NCBI GenBank assembly: GCA_002427975.1
Contig: DIZT01000124.1
Span: 11,678 to 19,949, forward strand
DNA length: 8,272 bases
Origin: Micrococcaceae bacterium UBA6021
GTDB lineage: Bacteria > Actinomycetota > Actinomycetes > Actinomycetales > Micrococcaceae
Direction of reading: 5' to 3'
Below, piece by piece: positions 6,924 to 8,272 of this stretch. The notes under the pieces were generated by a model, which was given only the letters and a program-made list of their open reading frames with translations, was not told where the DNA came from and searched no databases. Numbering within the stretch: the first letter of the stretch is position 1; each line of letters starts with the position of its first letter. Position numbers and translations under genes: made by a program.

Positions 6924-7760
6924 CTACAGGTTCTTCAGTTCGCTGCCGGGCGTCGCGATGTCGGCTGTCGCGTCCGTCTCAGCGGCCCGTTTCGCCACGC
7001 GCTTGTCACGGCGCTTGTCGTTGAATATGCAGAGCGCGATGGCCGCGAAGAACAAAATCAGCAGCGGCGCAGCAAGCAGGAACATGGACAACGCGTCAGT
7101 GCCCGGTGCGGCCAGTGCGGCCAGAACAAAGACCAGGAAGACGATAATCCGCCAGGCTTTGAGGATGGTCCGGCCCCTGACCACGCCAGCCATGTTGATG
7201 CCGACCAGGATCACGGGGACCAGGAAAGATATCCCGAGGATGAGCAACATCTGGGTGGCGAACGTCAGGTAGTCGGTGGCCGAGATGTTGTTGGCACCGG
7301 TGGACGGTGTGAACTGCAGAAGCGCCCTGACCACCGTGGGGAACACCACCCAGGCAACATACACGCCTGCCAGGAAGAGCGGCACCGCGGCCGCCATAAA
7401 GCCGAGCGTGTAGCCGCGTTCCTTCTTGGTCAGCCCTGGAGTGATAAAAGCCCAGACCTGGTAAATCCAGACAGGGCTGGAAATGACCAACCCTATCTGG
7501 ATGGCGATCTGGATCTTAAAGGCGAAAGGATCCGCGATGGTCGCAAAGTTCAGGACGGCGGTGCGCCCGGTCTCCTGGGCAATCGAAATCAGCGGCGCCG
7601 AAAGATTGGTCACCACCGGGTCGTAAAGGAACCAGCCAGCCACGCCGGCAACCAGCACCGCGATTGCCGATTTGATCAGCCGGTTCTTGAGCTCCTTGAG
7701 GTGGTCCCAAAGAGCCATCCGCCCCTCAGGGTTGGACTTACGGCCCCGCGTCAGTGCCAC
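6924..7760 (-). CDS. tatC: Sec-independent protein translocase TatC
   Basis: This 278-residue multispanning membrane protein carries TatC signatures. These are HLKELKNRL at the cytoplasmic N-terminus (20-28, the Glu23 region that recognises the twin-arginine signal), DPFAFKIQIAI (77-87), SSPVWIYQVWAFITPGL (94-110) and the conserved Glu114 in KKERG. Six membrane segments can be placed at about 30-48, 82-104, 118-141, 165-188, 202-218 and 222-246. A basic, Ala-rich tail follows. TatC is the receptor for folded proteins with twin-arginine signal peptides and recruits TatA. The assigned start is GTG at 7760, six bases after the tatA stop, without a recognisable Shine-Dalgarno, so translational coupling to tatA is likely. 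An ATG at 7718 (MALWDHLKEL) is an alternative, with GAGGGG only three bases upstream. I keep the longer form for its basic SNPEGR leader, which resembles actinobacterial TatC proteins. Confidence 0.96.
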   Translation of the reverse strand: MALTRGRKSNPEGRMALWDHLKELKNRLIKSAIAVLVAGVAGWFLYDPVVTNLSAPLISIAQETGRTAVLNFATIADPFAFKIQIAIQIGLVISSPVWIYQVWAFITPGLTKKERGYTLGFMAAAVPLFLAGVYVAWVVFPTVVRALLQFTPSTGANNISATDYLTFATQMLLILGISFLVPVILVGINMAGVVRGRTILKAWRIIVFLVFVLAALAAPGTDALSMFLLAAPLLILFFAAIALCIFNDKRRDKRVAKRAAETDATADIATPGSELKNL

Positions 7761-7766
7761 TTCGGG

Positions 7767-8042
7767 TTAAGCGCGCGTCGACGGCGGAACGTCAGTGCCG
7801 TCGGTCGGCTCACCGGGCTTCGCCTGGGGGTGGTTGACGATCTTGCCTTCCACCGGTCCTGGGGCAGAGTCGGTGGATTCGGTCTTGCCGTCGTTTTTCA
7901 TTTCCTTGACCTCGGATTTGATGATCCGCATGGACTGGCCAAGGCTGCGCGCCATGGCCGGGAGTTTGGGCGCGGCGAAAAGCAGCAGCGCAACGACGAT
8001 GATAATAACAATTGGCCACGGGCCATCAAAGAGTCTTCCCAC
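7767..8042 (-). CDS. tatA: Sec-independent protein translocase TatA
   Basis: This 91-residue protein has a short periplasmic start (MGRLFDGPWP), one membrane helix (about 10-24, IVIIIVVALLLFAA), the hinge PKLP, and the amphipathic helix (about 27-48, ARSLGQSMRIIKSEVKEM). A hydrophilic, Pro-rich tail completes it. TatA oligomerises to form or thin the membrane path for folded substrates once TatC-bound cargo arrives. The start is GTG at 8042, supported by AGAGGAAAGGA (8049-8059) six bases upstream. The usual FG pair before the hinge is FA here (F22-A23), and the KK of many homologues is PK. The gene precedes tatC by 6 bp and follows the partial upstream gene by 32 bp. No separate tatB is in the window; actinobacteria often encode tatB elsewhere. 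Confidence 0.95.
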   Translation of the reverse strand: MGRLFDGPWPIVIIIVVALLLFAAPKLPAMARSLGQSMRIIKSEVKEMKNDGKTESTDSAPGPVEGKIVNHPQAKPGEPTDGTDVPPSTRA

Positions 8043-8074
8043 GGGAAATCCTTTCCTCTAACAACATCCTACGT

Positions 8075-8272
8075 CTAACTGAGATTGAGGTCGCGAAGTG
8101 ACTGGGGCTGGCCCCGGTCGTGCCTGCGCTGGACCCGCCTCTGGCGGCGGCCCTCCCGGCGGGATGACTTGGATGCGTCGTAATCATGACGCATCCGCGC
8201 CGGTGACGCAAAAACAGCCGCACCTGGCTGAGCCGATCCAGGCGGCTGCAGGCCGTCGTCGACGACGGCGGC
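8075..8272 (-). CDS. C-terminal end of an unidentified protein (possibly PafC, by gene order)
   Basis: One - strand frame is open from the window edge to a TAG at 8075-8077, giving 65 codons. It ends 32 bases before tatA. The visible sequence is a hydrophilic, probably disordered tail: VVDDGLQPPGSAQPGAVF, then a strongly basic stretch (SRREGRRQRRVQRRHDRG), then PQSLRDLNLS. No domain is recognisable. A second - strand frame is also open across the edge but would run into tatA in another register, and the third is closed by a TGA at 8184-8186. In M. tuberculosis the gene before tatA is pafC, a WYL-domain regulator, so this may be a PafC C-terminal extension. That identity is inference from synteny only. 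Confidence 0.55.
   Translation of the reverse strand, partial: AAVVDDGLQPPGSAQPGAAVFASPARMRHDYDASKSSRREGRRQRRVQRRHDRGQPQSLRDLNLS

Noticed and set aside
8066..8071. TAGGAT on the - strand as a -10 element for tatA
   Set aside because: The match is partial, no -35 can be placed at normal spacing, and the short 32-bp gap favours co-transcription with the upstream gene.
5424..8078. Long + strand ORF (884 codons) as a protein-coding gene
   Set aside because: It lies wholly antisense to three well-recognised genes in exact reverse-complement register, has no recognisable domain, and is explained by the rarity of TTA, CTA and TCA codons in GC-rich DNA.
8026..8223. - strand ORF overlapping the tatA start as a small gene
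   Set aside because: It runs through the tatA ribosome binding site and start in another register and shows no domain. The neighbouring frame, ending at 8075 just before tatA, is the better coding choice.

Overview
The window looks like a chromosomal core segment of a high-GC actinobacterium, most likely Arthrobacter, Pseudarthrobacter or a close relative in the Micrococcaceae. This rests on the recognisable protein families (RbpA, a HelY-type helicase, an actinobacterial TatA/TatC pair), the strong G/C bias at third codon positions, and a gene order known from other actinobacteria. I see no insertion sequences, phage genes, tRNA or rRNA genes, or CRISPR repeats.

Layout. The + strand carries the 3' part of a stomatin-like SPFH/band 7 protein (1-708). 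After a short regulatory gap comes rbpA (941-1288), which encodes an RNA polymerase-binding transcription activator. The gap holds a candidate terminator, a consensus TATAAT promoter and an excellent match to the SigR/SigH oxidative-stress promoter. rbpA ends at a perfect 22-bp-stem terminator. All remaining genes lie on the - strand and point toward rbpA. Read in their direction of transcription they are: the C-terminal tail of an unidentified protein (8272-8075, probably pafC by gene order), tatA, tatC, a 969-residue Ski2/HelY-type DEVH helicase, a YtcJ-like amidohydrolase, and a polyprenol-monophosphomannose synthase (ppm1/dpm1 type). From tatA to the amidohydrolase the gaps are 6, 24 and 49 bp, which suggests one operon. 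The mannosyltransferase follows a 104-bp gap with its own TATAAT element.

How the genes relate. TatA and TatC form the minimal twin-arginine export machinery. The helicase is a predicted RNA helicase whose gene follows tatC in Mycobacterium as well. RbpA tunes the housekeeping RNA polymerase, and the mannosyltransferase makes the lipid-linked mannose donor for lipoglycans and protein mannosylation. In M. tuberculosis, pafC-tatA-tatC-helY is one block and rbpA/ppm1 is a separate convergent pair. Here the two blocks are joined through the amidohydrolase gene.

No new biological system is evident. The points most worth a second look are the tandem stress and housekeeping promoters of rbpA, the low-complexity basic linker in the helicase, and a few departures from family consensus (TatA Ala23, zinc-less RbpA, an Asp in place of Lys in the amidohydrolase). 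An 884-codon antisense open frame exists but has a simple codon-usage explanation.
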